Below, one piece after another: positions 26,016-33,939 of a stretch of 34,137 bases of DNA; positions within the stretch are counted from its first letter, which is position 1, and each line of letters starts with the position of its first letter. The position numbers were made by a program, and so were the translations under genes. The notes under the pieces were generated by a model. It searched no databases. It had not been told where the DNA came from and saw only the letters and a program-made list of their open reading frames with translations. Source of the stretch: Candidatus Sulfotelmatobacter sp. (GTDB taxonomy: Bacteria > Acidobacteriota > Terriglobia > Terriglobales > Acidobacteriaceae). The DNA lies in assembly GCA_017883385.1 (NCBI GenBank), contig JADGNQ010000056.1, positions 1 through 34,137 on the forward strand, in the 5' to 3' direction.

Positions 26016-27317
26016 CTACATCACTTCGTTGCGCTTGCGCAGAAACGCGGGGACGTCGAGATCATCCTGCTCGAAGTTGGTGACGATGGCGCCGCGCATG
26101 GTGTCGAGCGAAATGACGTCGGCGGCCACGCGCTCCGATGCATGAGCCATCGGTGCCGGAGCCATGTCGTCTACGTAGGCGCGGTCGTCCGTGGCGGCCG
26201 GCTGGGACATGATGTGCTCGGGCCTCGGCTCGGGATCGCGCGGGCCCGCGCCGTCGGGAAAGTCCATGTCAGCATCAAGCGCGGCGGCGTGCGTGGCCGA
26301 GAACGACGTGTGTGTTTCCTGAGGGCGATGCCGCGCCGACCGGACTTCGCGGAAACCGGTAGCGATGACGGTGATCTTCACCGCGTCTTTCATCTTCTCG
26401 TCCATCACGGCGCCAAAGATTATATTTGCGTCTTCATGGGCGGCGCTCTGGATGATCGAACAGGCTTGCTGCACTTCGGCCAGTTTCAGCGAAGAGGAAC
26501 CGGTGATGTTGATGAGGATGCCGCGCGCGCCGTCGATGGCTCCGGCTTCGAGCAGCGGAGACGCGATAGCCTTTTGAGCGGCCTCGATCGTGCGCTTTGC
26601 GCCGCTGGCTGAGGCCGTGCCCATGACGGCATAGCCCATGCCGGCCATGATCGTCTTCACGTCGGCGAAATCGCGGTTGATGATGCCCGGGATAGTGATG
26701 ATGTCGGAAATCCCCTGCACGCCTTGACGAAGAATGTCGTCGGCGATGCGGAAAGATTCAAAGAAGCCGGCGTCCTCCGCCACTGCGAGGAGCTTTTCGT
26801 TGGGGATAACGATAGTGGTGTCGACGGACTCCATTAGTTCGGCGATGCCGCGCTCGGCCTGCGCCATGCGGCGTTTGCCTTCGAACGAAAACGGCTTGGT
26901 GACGACTGCGACCGTGAGGGCGCCCATCTCGACGGCCAGGGAGGCAATGATGGGGGCGGCGCCGGTGCCAGTGCCACCACCGAGGCCGGTGGTGACGAAA
27001 ACCATGTCGGCGCCTTCGAGGGCTTCGATGATTTTGTCGGAATCTTCGAGTGCGGCCTTGCGGCCTACTTCGGGATTCGCACCTGCGCCCAAGCCATTCG
27101 TCAGCTTCACGCCGAGTTGCAGCTTCACTGGCGCGTGCGACATACGCAGCGCCTGCAGGTCGGTGTTGGCAACGATGAATTCGATGCCCTCGACGCCGGC
27201 ATCAATCATGCGGTTGACCGCGTTGCCGCCGCCGCCGCCCACGCCGATGACCTTAATCTTGGCGTCGTTGCGGGCCTCTTCGTTGAAGCTAATGCGAATG
27301 CTTGAGTCGTTTGTCAT
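26016..27317 (-). CDS. ftsZ: Cell division GTPase FtsZ
   Basis: A 433-aa tubulin homologue that polymerises into the Z-ring at midcell. The sequence shows the N-terminal nucleotide-binding loop [17 protein letters not shown] (21-37), the tubulin signature GGGTGTG (113-119), and the T7 synergy loop NRDFADV (214-220) supplying the catalytic aspartates. A variable acidic/Pro linker covers about 330-415. The conserved C-terminal peptide [15 protein letters not shown] (last 15 residues) binds FtsA and other partners. I chose the ATG at 27317 because AGGTGG lies 5 nt upstream; the GTG at 27326 falls inside that SD. It is co-directional with ftsA but separated by a 154-nt gap filled with a repeat. 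Confidence 0.98.
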   Translation of the reverse strand: MTNDSSIRISFNEEARNDAKIKVIGVGGGGGNAVNRMIDAGVEGIEFIVANTDLQALRMSHAPVKLQLGVKLTNGLGAGANPEVGRKAALEDSDKIIEALEGADMVFVTTGLGGGTGTGAAPIIASLAVEMGALTVAVVTKPFSFEGKRRMAQAERGIAELMESVDTTIVIPNEKLLAVAEDAGFFESFRIADDILRQGVQGISDIITIPGIINRDFADVKTIMAGMGYAVMGTASASGAKRTIEAAQKAIASPLLEAGAIDGARGILINITGSSSLKLAEVQQACSIIQSAAHEDANIIFGAVMDEKMKDAVKITVIATGFREVRSARHRPQETHTSFSATHAAALDADMDFPDGAGPRDPEPRPEHIMSQPAATDDRAYVDDMAPAPMAHASERVAADVISLDTMRGAIVTNFEQDDLDVPAFLRKRNEVM

Positions 27318-27342
27318 TTTGTCCACCTGATTGAGTTACGTT

Positions 27343-27466
27343 CTTCTTTGCGACCTTTGCGGCCTTTCTCTGCGGACTCCGCGGTTAAAGGCTTTCCGCT
27401 CGCGCTGGCAAGAAGCTTTTAACCGCTGAGTACGCCAAGAACAGCCACGAAGAACGCAAGAACCAC
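27343..27466. repeat. Imperfect inverted repeat with about 9-nt periodicity between ftsA and ftsZ (locus E)
   Basis: The segments 27371-27394 and 27413-27436 are reverse complements at 20 of 24 positions. Outward of this core the similarity weakens, and both arms show reiterated words: NNCCTTTGC/T at 27343, 27352 and 27361 on the left, and AAGAAC-type words on the right. The loop is 18 nt. The element fills most of the ftsA-ftsZ gap and ends 6 nt from the ftsA stop codon. Confidence 0.75.
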
Positions 27467-27471
27467 TACGA

Positions 27472-28692
27472 TTACGCTCCCTTACCGACGAACAGCGCTT
27501 TCAATCTTGATCCCCAACGATCTTCCTGCAGGCCGCGGGCGATGCGGGCACGCTGGCCGTAATTCACCATGCCGAGTACAGTCGCAAACTCGGGCTCGGA
27601 CAAAGTCGATGGCATCTTGGCCAGTGGAGCGGGCCAAGATAGCCGCACGGACCGGCGCAGCACGGACTCCGCGACGTCGAAGATTCCGGGCAGACGTGAC
27701 GCTCCTCCGGTGAGAACGACGCCGGCATGGCAGACATCGAACATGCCACTCTGGCGGAGAGTGTCGCGCATCATTTCGAACAGTTCGCGCGCACGTGGCT
27801 CCAGAATCTCGGCCACGAGGCGCTGCGGCAGCAGCCGTGACGGGCGATCTCCGACGGACGGAACTTCGACTTCATTGCCCTCGGGAATCAAGGTAACGAT
27901 CGCATTGCCATATACCTTCTTGATCTTCTCGGCTTCCGCGAGCGGCGTGCACAAGCCAACGGAGAGGTCACTGGTGAAATGGTCGCCGCCCACTGGAATG
28001 ACTCCCGTGTAAGCGACCGCACCCTGCTGAAAAACAATCATCTCGGTAGACCCGGCGCCGATATCGGCGAGACAAACACCCATTTCGCGCTCGTCGGAGC
28101 GCAGCACCGAGTCGGCGGCGGCCAGCGGCTCGAAGACTGTATCGTCGACGTGGACTCCAGCTTTGTTGACGGCCGTGATTACGTTTTGCGTGGCGCTGGT
28201 GGCCGCCGTCACCATGTGCACCCGCACTTCCAGGCGCGATGCCATCATGCCCAGCGGATCGTGCACGCCGGCCTGGTCGTCGAGAATGAATTCCTGAGGC
28301 AGCAGGTGCAGGATCTCGCGATCCGCAGGCAGAGGAATGGCGCGAGCCCGGTCGACGGCCTGTTTGATCTCATCGCGTCCAATTTCGCGCGGACGCGTGC
28401 CCAGGCTGATGCCGCCGTGGCTATTGACCCCGCGCACATGGGCTCCCCCGATGCCGACGATGGCCTGCTCGACCGCCGCACCCGCAACGTCTTCGGCGGC
28501 TTCGACTGCCTTCTGAATCGCGGCCACTGCCTTGTCGAGTTCGACGATGACGCCCTTGCGCGAGCCGCGTGATTCAGCCACGCCGTGCCCGCGGTAGCGC
28601 AGGCCGTTGTCGGTGAGCTCCGCTATCAGCGCACGCGTCTTGGCGCTGCCGACATCAATTGCGGTTAAGAAACTTCCCTGCTGGTTCCCCAT
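27472..28692 (-). CDS. ftsA: Cell division protein FtsA
   Basis: A 406-aa actin-like ATPase that tethers FtsZ filaments to the membrane. Visible features are the phosphate-1 loop FLTAIDVGSAKTRALI (8-23), the phosphate-2 motif VCLADIGAGSTEMIVF (about 206-221), the adenosine motif VVLTGGASRLPG (about 318-329), and the 1C/SHS2 region (about 80-170). The C-terminal amphipathic membrane-targeting helix is preserved (WGSRLKALFVG). The ATG at 28692 has AAGG immediately upstream and GAGG 12 nt away. It lies only 24 nt after ftsQ, so the two form an operon. Confidence 0.97.
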   Translation of the reverse strand: MGNQQGSFLTAIDVGSAKTRALIAELTDNGLRYRGHGVAESRGSRKGVIVELDKAVAAIQKAVEAAEDVAGAAVEQAIVGIGGAHVRGVNSHGGISLGTRPREIGRDEIKQAVDRARAIPLPADREILHLLPQEFILDDQAGVHDPLGMMASRLEVRVHMVTAATSATQNVITAVNKAGVHVDDTVFEPLAAADSVLRSDEREMGVCLADIGAGSTEMIVFQQGAVAYTGVIPVGGDHFTSDLSVGLCTPLAEAEKIKKVYGNAIVTLIPEGNEVEVPSVGDRPSRLLPQRLVAEILEPRARELFEMMRDTLRQSGMFDVCHAGVVLTGGASRLPGIFDVAESVLRRSVRLSWPAPLAKMPSTLSEPEFATVLGMVNYGQRARIARGLQEDRWGSRLKALFVGKGA

Positions 28693-28716
28693 GCCTTATG
28701 AATTCCTCGACTGCAA

Positions 28717-30075
28717 TTAATTTGGACTCGGGTTCACTGGCTGCTTCGCAATCGCTGCACTCGGTTTCGGAATCGCCGGATGCGCTGCCGCCGACGAAGC
28801 GGATTGCACCGGTTTTTTGCCTTCCGATTTCTGTGATGCCCCACTCGTTTTCGGGCCTGCAGGCTTCGGGCCCGGCGCGGAAGTTTTCGCCACAACTTTT
28901 TTTGGAGCAGGCCCCTTGGCCTTGGCCTTAGCGGTCGCCTTCTTGACCTTCGGTCTGGCCACCGGCTTTTTTGCAGCAGCCGACTTCGGATCGAGTTTTT
29001 TCTCGGTCAGCTCAAATGCCGGCTTAGGAAGAGTCCGATCATGCGGAATCATGCGCGTGATCAGCGACGCCGGCTTCACGCCCGCGGCCGCTGCTGCCTT
29101 CGCCGCTGCGGGCCCGAGCGCGGCCTGCTTCGGCCGTCCTTCCATGTCAGGATTGACGATCACCTGATTGTCGTAGCGCAGGTTCACCGACTCCAGCTTC
29201 TGAAACTGTTGCCGCCATTCCTGCACATGGCTCACGTAGGTCTTGTAACGCTTGAGATATTCCGATGAACCGAGTTCCACCAACACGTCGCCCGCGGGAT
29301 CGTTCACCCGCACCTTCAGATTCTCGAGATCGGAGAGATCCACTTCGCTCAGGTCCTGCGAATAGCGAGCGCCTCCGGAATCCAGGTCTTGTACGAGCTC
29401 GTTGTAGGCCCTCATGCGCGGGGCCCGCGTGGAGAGCGGCTCGCCGGGATTCATCCCAAGAATTACTGGGAAGGAGTATTTGTGCTTCTGCGGCAAGTCC
29501 ATCAGCGTGCCGCCGGCATCGATCAGGGAAATACGCGGGCCGACACGGGCGAACGCCACGGGAGTGCGCTCGTGAATTTCCACCTTCAGCCGGTTGGGTA
29601 CGAAGCGCATGACGCTGGCCGATTCGACCCAGGGAATCTGTTCGAGTTGCGTCTTCTGCTGCGCCAGCGGCACGAAGAAAATGTTGCGTCCGATGTCGGC
29701 GCCCATCACTTCCATGATTTGGGCCTTGGTCACATTCTGCATGCCGGTGATTTCGATGTTGTCGCTCGATTCCACGCGGAAGCGCCACGAGCGTTCACCG
29801 TATTCATACAAACCGGCGGCGATGACAGCGACGACGCACAGAATTGCGGCTGCCAGGGATGCCCATAGCAAGCGGCTTGCAGTTTTCTTGGGCAGTGAAC
29901 TGCGGCGGGCGGAGACACGCTTTTGCCCGCGCAGGAAAGGCGATTCCTCGGCTACATCCAGGTCGACCAGGCGCGCGTCATCGAGCTCCTCGCGCGCGGA
30001 TTCAATGGGAGAACGCTCGGCGCTGGATGGGTACAACTCTTCCTGCAAGATGGTGCCGCTTGATTTCCGCGCCAT
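28717..30075 (-). CDS. ftsQ: Cell division protein FtsQ with an unusual Lys/Ala/Pro-rich C-terminal tail
   Basis: A 452-aa bitopic inner-membrane protein. The N-terminus is cytoplasmic and charged (1-65). One membrane helix lies at about 69-89 (LLWASLAAAILCVVAVIAAG). The POTRA domain is about 106-175 (NIEITGMQNVTKAQIMEVMG; PNRLKVEIHERTPVAF), followed by the FtsQ beta domain (about 180-310, ending YDNQVIVNPD). FtsQ normally ends near here. This protein continues for about 140 residues with a low-complexity tail (311-452) very rich in Ala, Lys and Pro, for example KVKKATAKAKAKGPAPKK, which would lie in the periplasm. FtsQ scaffolds FtsB/FtsL in the divisome. The ATG at 30075 has no convincing SD. 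The 24-nt gap to ftsA indicates an operon. Confidence 0.95.
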   Translation of the reverse strand: MARKSSGTILQEELYPSSAERSPIESAREELDDARLVDLDVAEESPFLRGQKRVSARRSSLPKKTASRLLWASLAAAILCVVAVIAAGLYEYGERSWRFRVESSDNIEITGMQNVTKAQIMEVMGADIGRNIFFVPLAQQKTQLEQIPWVESASVMRFVPNRLKVEIHERTPVAFARVGPRISLIDAGGTLMDLPQKHKYSFPVILGMNPGEPLSTRAPRMRAYNELVQDLDSGGARYSQDLSEVDLSDLENLKVRVNDPAGDVLVELGSSEYLKRYKTYVSHVQEWRQQFQKLESVNLRYDNQVIVNPDMEGRPKQAALGPAAAKAAAAAGVKPASLITRMIPHDRTLPKPAFELTEKKLDPKSAAAKKPVARPKVKKATAKAKAKGPAPKKVVAKTSAPGPKPAGPKTSGASQKSEGKKPVQSASSAAAHPAIPKPSAAIAKQPVNPSPN

Positions 30076-30428
30076 CAGTTCAGGTCAGTTGTCGTGAGGA
30101 ATCGCTGAGCCTTCAAACTATAACTTTATTTCTCGAATTGAGATAGACAAAAGATTGGTTCTTTTGCACAGGCAGGAACCCGGCTGGGAACGAGTTGGCC
30201 GGAGTGGCGGCATTCTGCCCTCCGAGCGCAAGCAAGGGGGTGGAGGAACCAGTCGCGTTGCTCGTGGAATAGAGAAGCCCGTTCCTCCCCTATGCCGTCG
30301 CTTCCGCTCCGGCTCCGGTCGGAATGACAAGGCATCGAGGATGGCAGCGATTCGCCGGAAAAAAACGCGGGCGCGGCTTGTTTTCCGCGCCCGTCATTCC
30401 CAGGAGGAAGAAGCTCGATCTCGGTTCC
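30076..30428. other. Intergenic region upstream of ftsQ, with palindromic repeats and a terminator
   Basis: There is no gene. 30116-30160 is AT-rich and probably holds the ftsQ promoter, but the hexamers are not clear. 30150-30345 is a palindrome-rich block: GATTGGTTC near 30152 pairs with GAACCAGTC near 30245 at 8 of 9 positions, and on the minus strand there is a GTCATTCCGA module leading into CGGAGC/GGAAGC hexamers (about 30303-30330). GCATTCTGCC at 30210 is also found in the palindrome cluster at 8044. The terminator of the upstream gene occupies 30359-30393. Confidence 0.6.
30359..30393 (-). terminator. Rho-independent terminator of the 181-aa secreted-protein gene
   Basis: A perfect 9-bp stem CGGGCGCGG/CCGCGCCCG (30368-30376 with 30385-30393) is followed, in the gene direction after CG, by a run of seven T (A on the plus strand, 30359-30365). 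It lies 36 nt after the stop at 30429 and separates that gene from ftsQ. Confidence 0.9.
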
Positions 30429-30974
30429 TTAAATCGGGCCAGAGCCCGACTCGATGTGAATCTCCGGAGCCACCGGCATTGTGATCCTCGGCAGTCGCGG
30501 AATGTTCACGCGAACCCGGGGACACGCGGAGACTTGGGGCGTGCGAAGGACCACTTGGGTGAGGGCCACTGCCGGGACTCGGATGTGAGCCGTCTGGGCT
30601 TCAACCCGAGCCTGAATCTGGGCTTCCAGGCGCTCCCGGTTCGCCTCCAGCCGCACTAATTGGGCCTCTCGCCGGTCGGACATGACTTCGAAACGGTTGA
30701 ATCCCGTGTCTGTAGTTGCGATCTCTGTTTGAACCCGCGCCAACGCTGTGGACAATGGGCAGGAGGCCGTCTCGTTTCGCTCGGTGACGAACTGCGCCTC
30801 GGAGAGGAACCGGTCGGCGCGTCCGCTGGCCAGCGCCAATACTGCCGCCGAGCTGTGCTCGACTCGATCCGCCACCGCGTGCGCCCACTGCAGGCCGCCA
30901 TCGTGGTAGCTGGCGTTCAACCCGGCTGCCAGTACGCCTGCCGCCAGCCATCCCCATGCTTGTGTCGTTTTCAT
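30429..30974 (-). CDS. Hypothetical secreted protein (181 aa) between murC and ftsQ
   Basis: I do not recognise this family. The N-terminus (about 1-22, MKTTQAWGWLAAGVLAAGL) looks like a signal peptide. The middle (about 85-130) is a charged helix likely to form a coiled coil (RREAQLVRLEANRERLEAQI). The C-terminus is rich in Val, Pro, Arg and Ile (CPRVRVNIPRLPRITMPVAP). Two cysteines, in ETASC and SACPR, could form a disulfide. The ATG at 30974 has AAGG close upstream. It has its own strong terminator before ftsQ. A periplasmic structural or envelope role is only an inference from the signal peptide. Confidence 0.7.
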   Translation of the reverse strand: MKTTQAWGWLAAGVLAAGLNASYHDGGLQWAHAVADRVEHSSAAVLALASGRADRFLSEAQFVTERNETASCPLSTALARVQTEIATTDTGFNRFEVMSDRREAQLVRLEANRERLEAQIQARVEAQTAHIRVPAVALTQVVLRTPQVSACPRVRVNIPRLPRITMPVAPEIHIESGSGPI

Positions 30975-31124
30975 CGCCTTAACCCCTTCTGGCTGATAGA
31001 CGAAGGGCGTTTCGAACCGTTAGCAAGGAAAGATACGGAGTGAGAGTCGGCAAGGTTCCGGCTGAGCGGGCGAGGCAACCGCCCGGCAGAAGCGCATAGT
31101 CCAACGGAGGGGGCTGCCTTGCGG

Positions 31125-32255
31125 TTAGCAGGGACCCGAAATCACGTTCTTGACGTTGGAGAACGAGTTTGGAGTGACAGTATTGGTGCCGTGAATGTCA
31201 ACGATCCCCCACAAAGCGTCGTTGACGAGGTTGTGAATCACGGTATTGCCCGTACCGGTGCAGTTGAAGCTGATCCCTGCTCCGTCCTTGAGATTCGGAA
31301 ACAATAAGTTGTTCTCGACCAGGTTGTTGCTCGCGCTGATGACGATAGCCGAACCAGCTAGTGATACCTGGTTTGACTTTATCGTATTGGACGTGCCGAG
31401 CGACCATATCCCCACGGTGAAATTCTCGACCGTGTTGCCGGTTACCGTCGAATTCGCCGGGAAAGCGATTCCAACTCCAGCAGATACTCCCGCCGGGGCG
31501 GGATGCGTGATTACGCGGTTGTACAAGATCGAGCCAGTAGAACCCTGTACATCAATCCCACCGTATACCGGAGTGCCACTGAAAGAGGTCGAACTAATGA
31601 CCGAGTTCGACGTGATGTTGACAGTCATACTGGGAGGAACGACTCTTCCGTTCGTACGTATGCCCTCCGCGTCGAAGTCGTGAACAGTGCTGTTTGCGAC
31701 GCTGACCGTCTTGGCGGGAGCTGTAGTGCCTTCGAGAAAAATCCCAAAGCCATTTCCGTTTCCCTTCTGCCGGTAGGTCGCTACATTGGTGACCGTTCCC
31801 GATGAGTTCTGGTAGTAGATGCCTTCGATCCAGCCGTCGAGATTACCGTTGGCGCTACTATTCCCATTCACCGCGAGGTTGCTGATATTGACCAGTCCAG
31901 ACTCAGTACCTTGTACCAGGATCTGGAAAAACATGGCCGCGCCGTTGGCAGGCGCTATTACGCTCTTGGTCAATCCTCCGGGTGGCACGGTAACTGTCGG
32001 ATTGGCGGCGTTCCCAGCCTGCACTCCGCGCAACGTTAGCGGTTGAGAAATCGTTACCTGTTCCGGGTATGTTCCGGGACAGATCAGGATTGTTGAGCCA
32101 GCCGATACACTGACGACGGCTTGCGATATCGTGGAATACGTTTTGAGATGCGGCAGGCATGCGCCTACAGCCACAGTCTGCGTGACGGCGGCAGGCGCCA
32201 GAAACAGTATCGCTACAACGGGGATCAAGGAGGCGCGGACGGATGCCATGTTCAT
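31125..32255 (-). CDS. Secreted right-handed parallel beta-helix protein
   Basis: A 376-aa protein. The signal peptide covers about residues 1-26 (LIPVVAILFLAPAAV-TQT). A beta-helix core begins near CLPHLKTYSTISQAVVSVSAG, with the conserved TILICPGTYPEQVTISQPLTL entry seen in pectate-lyase-like and NosD-like repeat proteins. Many N-rich rungs follow (NSTVTGNTVENFTVGIWSLG, NTIKSNQVSLAGSAIVIS, NLVENNLLFPNLKDGAGISF). It ends in GPC. Such folds bind or cleave polysaccharides or form surface scaffolds; no catalytic set could be identified. The ATG at 32255 has AGGAG 6 nt upstream. A strong sigma-70-like promoter lies at 32333-32361, so it is transcribed independently of murC. Confidence 0.83.
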   Translation of the reverse strand: MNMASVRASLIPVVAILFLAPAAVTQTVAVGACLPHLKTYSTISQAVVSVSAGSTILICPGTYPEQVTISQPLTLRGVQAGNAANPTVTVPPGGLTKSVIAPANGAAMFFQILVQGTESGLVNISNLAVNGNSSANGNLDGWIEGIYYQNSSGTVTNVATYRQKGNGNGFGIFLEGTTAPAKTVSVANSTVHDFDAEGIRTNGRVVPPSMTVNITSNSVISSTSFSGTPVYGGIDVQGSTGSILYNRVITHPAPAGVSAGVGIAFPANSTVTGNTVENFTVGIWSLGTSNTIKSNQVSLAGSAIVISASNNLVENNLLFPNLKDGAGISFNCTGTGNTVIHNLVNDALWGIVDIHGTNTVTPNSFSNVKNVISGPC

Positions 32256-32332
32256 GGGATACTCCTGAGCTGAACTTGACTGGGCCTCTCGCCGACAACC
32301 CAACGGGGAGTTCGGGTGGGTCGAGGGTGGCT

Positions 32333-32361
32333 ATTATGTACGCTTCAAAGTCGCGAGTCAA
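32333..32361 (-). promoter_or_regulatory. Strong sigma-70-type promoter of the beta-helix gene
   Basis: On the minus strand, TTGACT (32356-32361) and CATAAT (32333-32338) are separated by exactly 17 nt, and both hexamers match consensus at 5 of 6 positions. Transcription would start near 32326, giving a leader of about 70 nt. Confidence 0.68.
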
Positions 32362-32431
32362 CCGTGCGGAGCGTAAGAACTCGATTGCTGCTGAAGTAGG
32401 GGATAGAGGCTTGGGCCCCCGGCTCGGACGA

Positions 32432-33850
32432 TTAGGCCTTCGCATGCACAGCCCGATCCGTTAGCTTCTCCAGAAGCATGGAGCCCAACTGAGACACGCT
32501 GCCTGCACCCAGGGTGAGGATCATGTCGCCGTCTTGGGCGGCGGCCACGGCTGAATTCACAGCTTCGCCGGAGGAACTCACATGCCGCGCCGCCTTTCCG
32601 CTCTTCTCCGCGATCCGCTGCGCCAGGATTTCGCCCGTGATGCCCTCGATGGGCTTTTCGCTGGCGGCGTAGATGTCGAGGACGAATAGCGAATCGGCAT
32701 CGGCGAAGGCGGTGGTGAATTCTTCCATCAGGTCGCGGGTGCGGGTGTAGCGGTGGGGCTGGAAGATGACGTGCACCTTGCGAAAGCCGCACTGGCGCGC
32801 CGCGGCCAGCGTGGCCTTGATCTCGGTGGGATGGTGGCCGTAGTCGTCGATGACGCTCACGCCGGCGGCGCGTCCGCGCAACTGGAAGCGGCGGTCGACG
32901 CCGCGGAACTGGTCGAGCGCGGCACGGATCGCATCGACGCTAACGTCGAGGCCCACGCCCACGGCAATCGCCGCGGTCGCGTTCAGGACGTTGTGCACGC
33001 CGGGGACATGCAGCGTGAATTCGCCCAGATCATTTTTTCGATAGCTGACGCGAAAATTGTTCAGCGGCGGGTGCCCCATTTCTCGCGCGTCGTTTGCGCG
33101 AGAAGGGGGGATTTTGATCAGAAAGTCGGAACCACGCCTGGTGCCATAGGTCACGGTGCGCCGCTGCACATCGGGCAACAGGCGCCGCAGCAGCGGATCG
33201 TCGTTGCAGGCGACGATCATGCCGTAGAACGGCACGCGGTCCATGAAGTCGAGGAACGTTTTCTTCACGTCGCGCATATTGCGGTAGCAGTCCATGTGCT
33301 CGCGGTCGATGTTGGTGACAACCGACAAGATAGGCGACAGCTTCAGAAAGGAGCGGTCGCTCTCGTCGGCTTCGGCCACCAGATATTGTGATTTGCCGAG
33401 GCGCGCGTTCGACCCCATGGCGTCGACGCGGCCGCCGACTACGACAGTGGGATCGAGCCCGCCCGCAGCCAGCACCGCCGCTACCATGGAGGTCGTGGTC
33501 GTCTTACCGTGCATGCCGGCGATGGCGATGCCGTACTTCAGTCGCATCAACTCGGCCAGCATCTCTGCGCGCTGGATGACTGGGATGTGCAACTTGTGCG
33601 CTTCGGTGACTTCGGGATTCTCCGTTGCGATGGCGGAACTAGTGACGACGACCTCGGCTCCGGCGATGTTTTCGGCGCTGTGTCCTTCGAAAGTGGTCGC
33701 GCCCAGGCTGGCTAAACGTTGCGTGACGCCGGAACTTTTCAGGTCAGAGCCCGAAACCTTGTAACCGAGATTCAGCAGCACCTCGGCAATACCGCTCATG
33801 CCGATGCCGCCGATGCCTACGAAATGAATGCGCTGAATTTTGGCGAACAT
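32432..33850 (-). CDS. murC: UDP-N-acetylmuramate--L-alanine ligase MurC
   Basis: A 472-aa cytoplasmic ligase that adds L-alanine to UDP-MurNAc using ATP, the first step of the peptidoglycan stem peptide. The sequence shows the N-terminal Rossmann motif HFVGIGGIGMSGIAEVL (9-25), the ATP-binding loop AGMHGKTTTTS (111-121), the central-domain EADESDRSFLKLSP and TNIDREHMD, and the C-terminal-domain DDYGHHPTEIKATL and QPHRYTRTRDL. Length and motif order are normal. The ATG at 33850 is preceded by CCTAGATTT rather than an SD. The upstream gene is murG. The intergenic DNA, including the expected SD position, is an arm of repeat locus D. Confidence 0.97.
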   Translation of the reverse strand: MFAKIQRIHFVGIGGIGMSGIAEVLLNLGYKVSGSDLKSSGVTQRLASLGATTFEGHSAENIAGAEVVVTSSAIATENPEVTEAHKLHIPVIQRAEMLAELMRLKYGIAIAGMHGKTTTTSMVAAVLAAGGLDPTVVVGGRVDAMGSNARLGKSQYLVAEADESDRSFLKLSPILSVVTNIDREHMDCYRNMRDVKKTFLDFMDRVPFYGMIVACNDDPLLRRLLPDVQRRTVTYGTRRGSDFLIKIPPSRANDAREMGHPPLNNFRVSYRKNDLGEFTLHVPGVHNVLNATAAIAVGVGLDVSVDAIRAALDQFRGVDRRFQLRGRAAGVSVIDDYGHHPTEIKATLAAARQCGFRKVHVIFQPHRYTRTRDLMEEFTTAFADADSLFVLDIYAASEKPIEGITGEILAQRIAEKSGKAARHVSSSGEAVNSAVAAAQDGDMILTLGAGSVSQLGSMLLEKLTDRAVHAKA

Positions 33851-33854
33851 AAAT

Positions 33855-33939
33855 CTAGGGGTCAGGGATCGGGGCCAGGGGTCAGCAAGATCGATCTCGG
33901 TTTACTGATCCCTGACCACTGACCCCTGGTCCCTGCTCT
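33855..33939. repeat. Heptamer-phased imperfect inverted repeat (locus D) spanning the murG-murC junction
   Basis: The left arm is five 7-mers (33855, 33862, 33869, 33876, 33883) built on AGGGG/CAGGGN. The right arm is five 7-mers of consensus CTGNYCC starting at 33905, 33912, 33919, 33926 and 33933. The arms are roughly reverse complements (about 22 of 30 positions, allowing one gap). The 15-nt core includes the perfect palindrome AGATCGATCT (33888-33897). The right arm is inside the murG reading frame, and the left arm ends 4 nt from the murC start codon. Confidence 0.85.
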
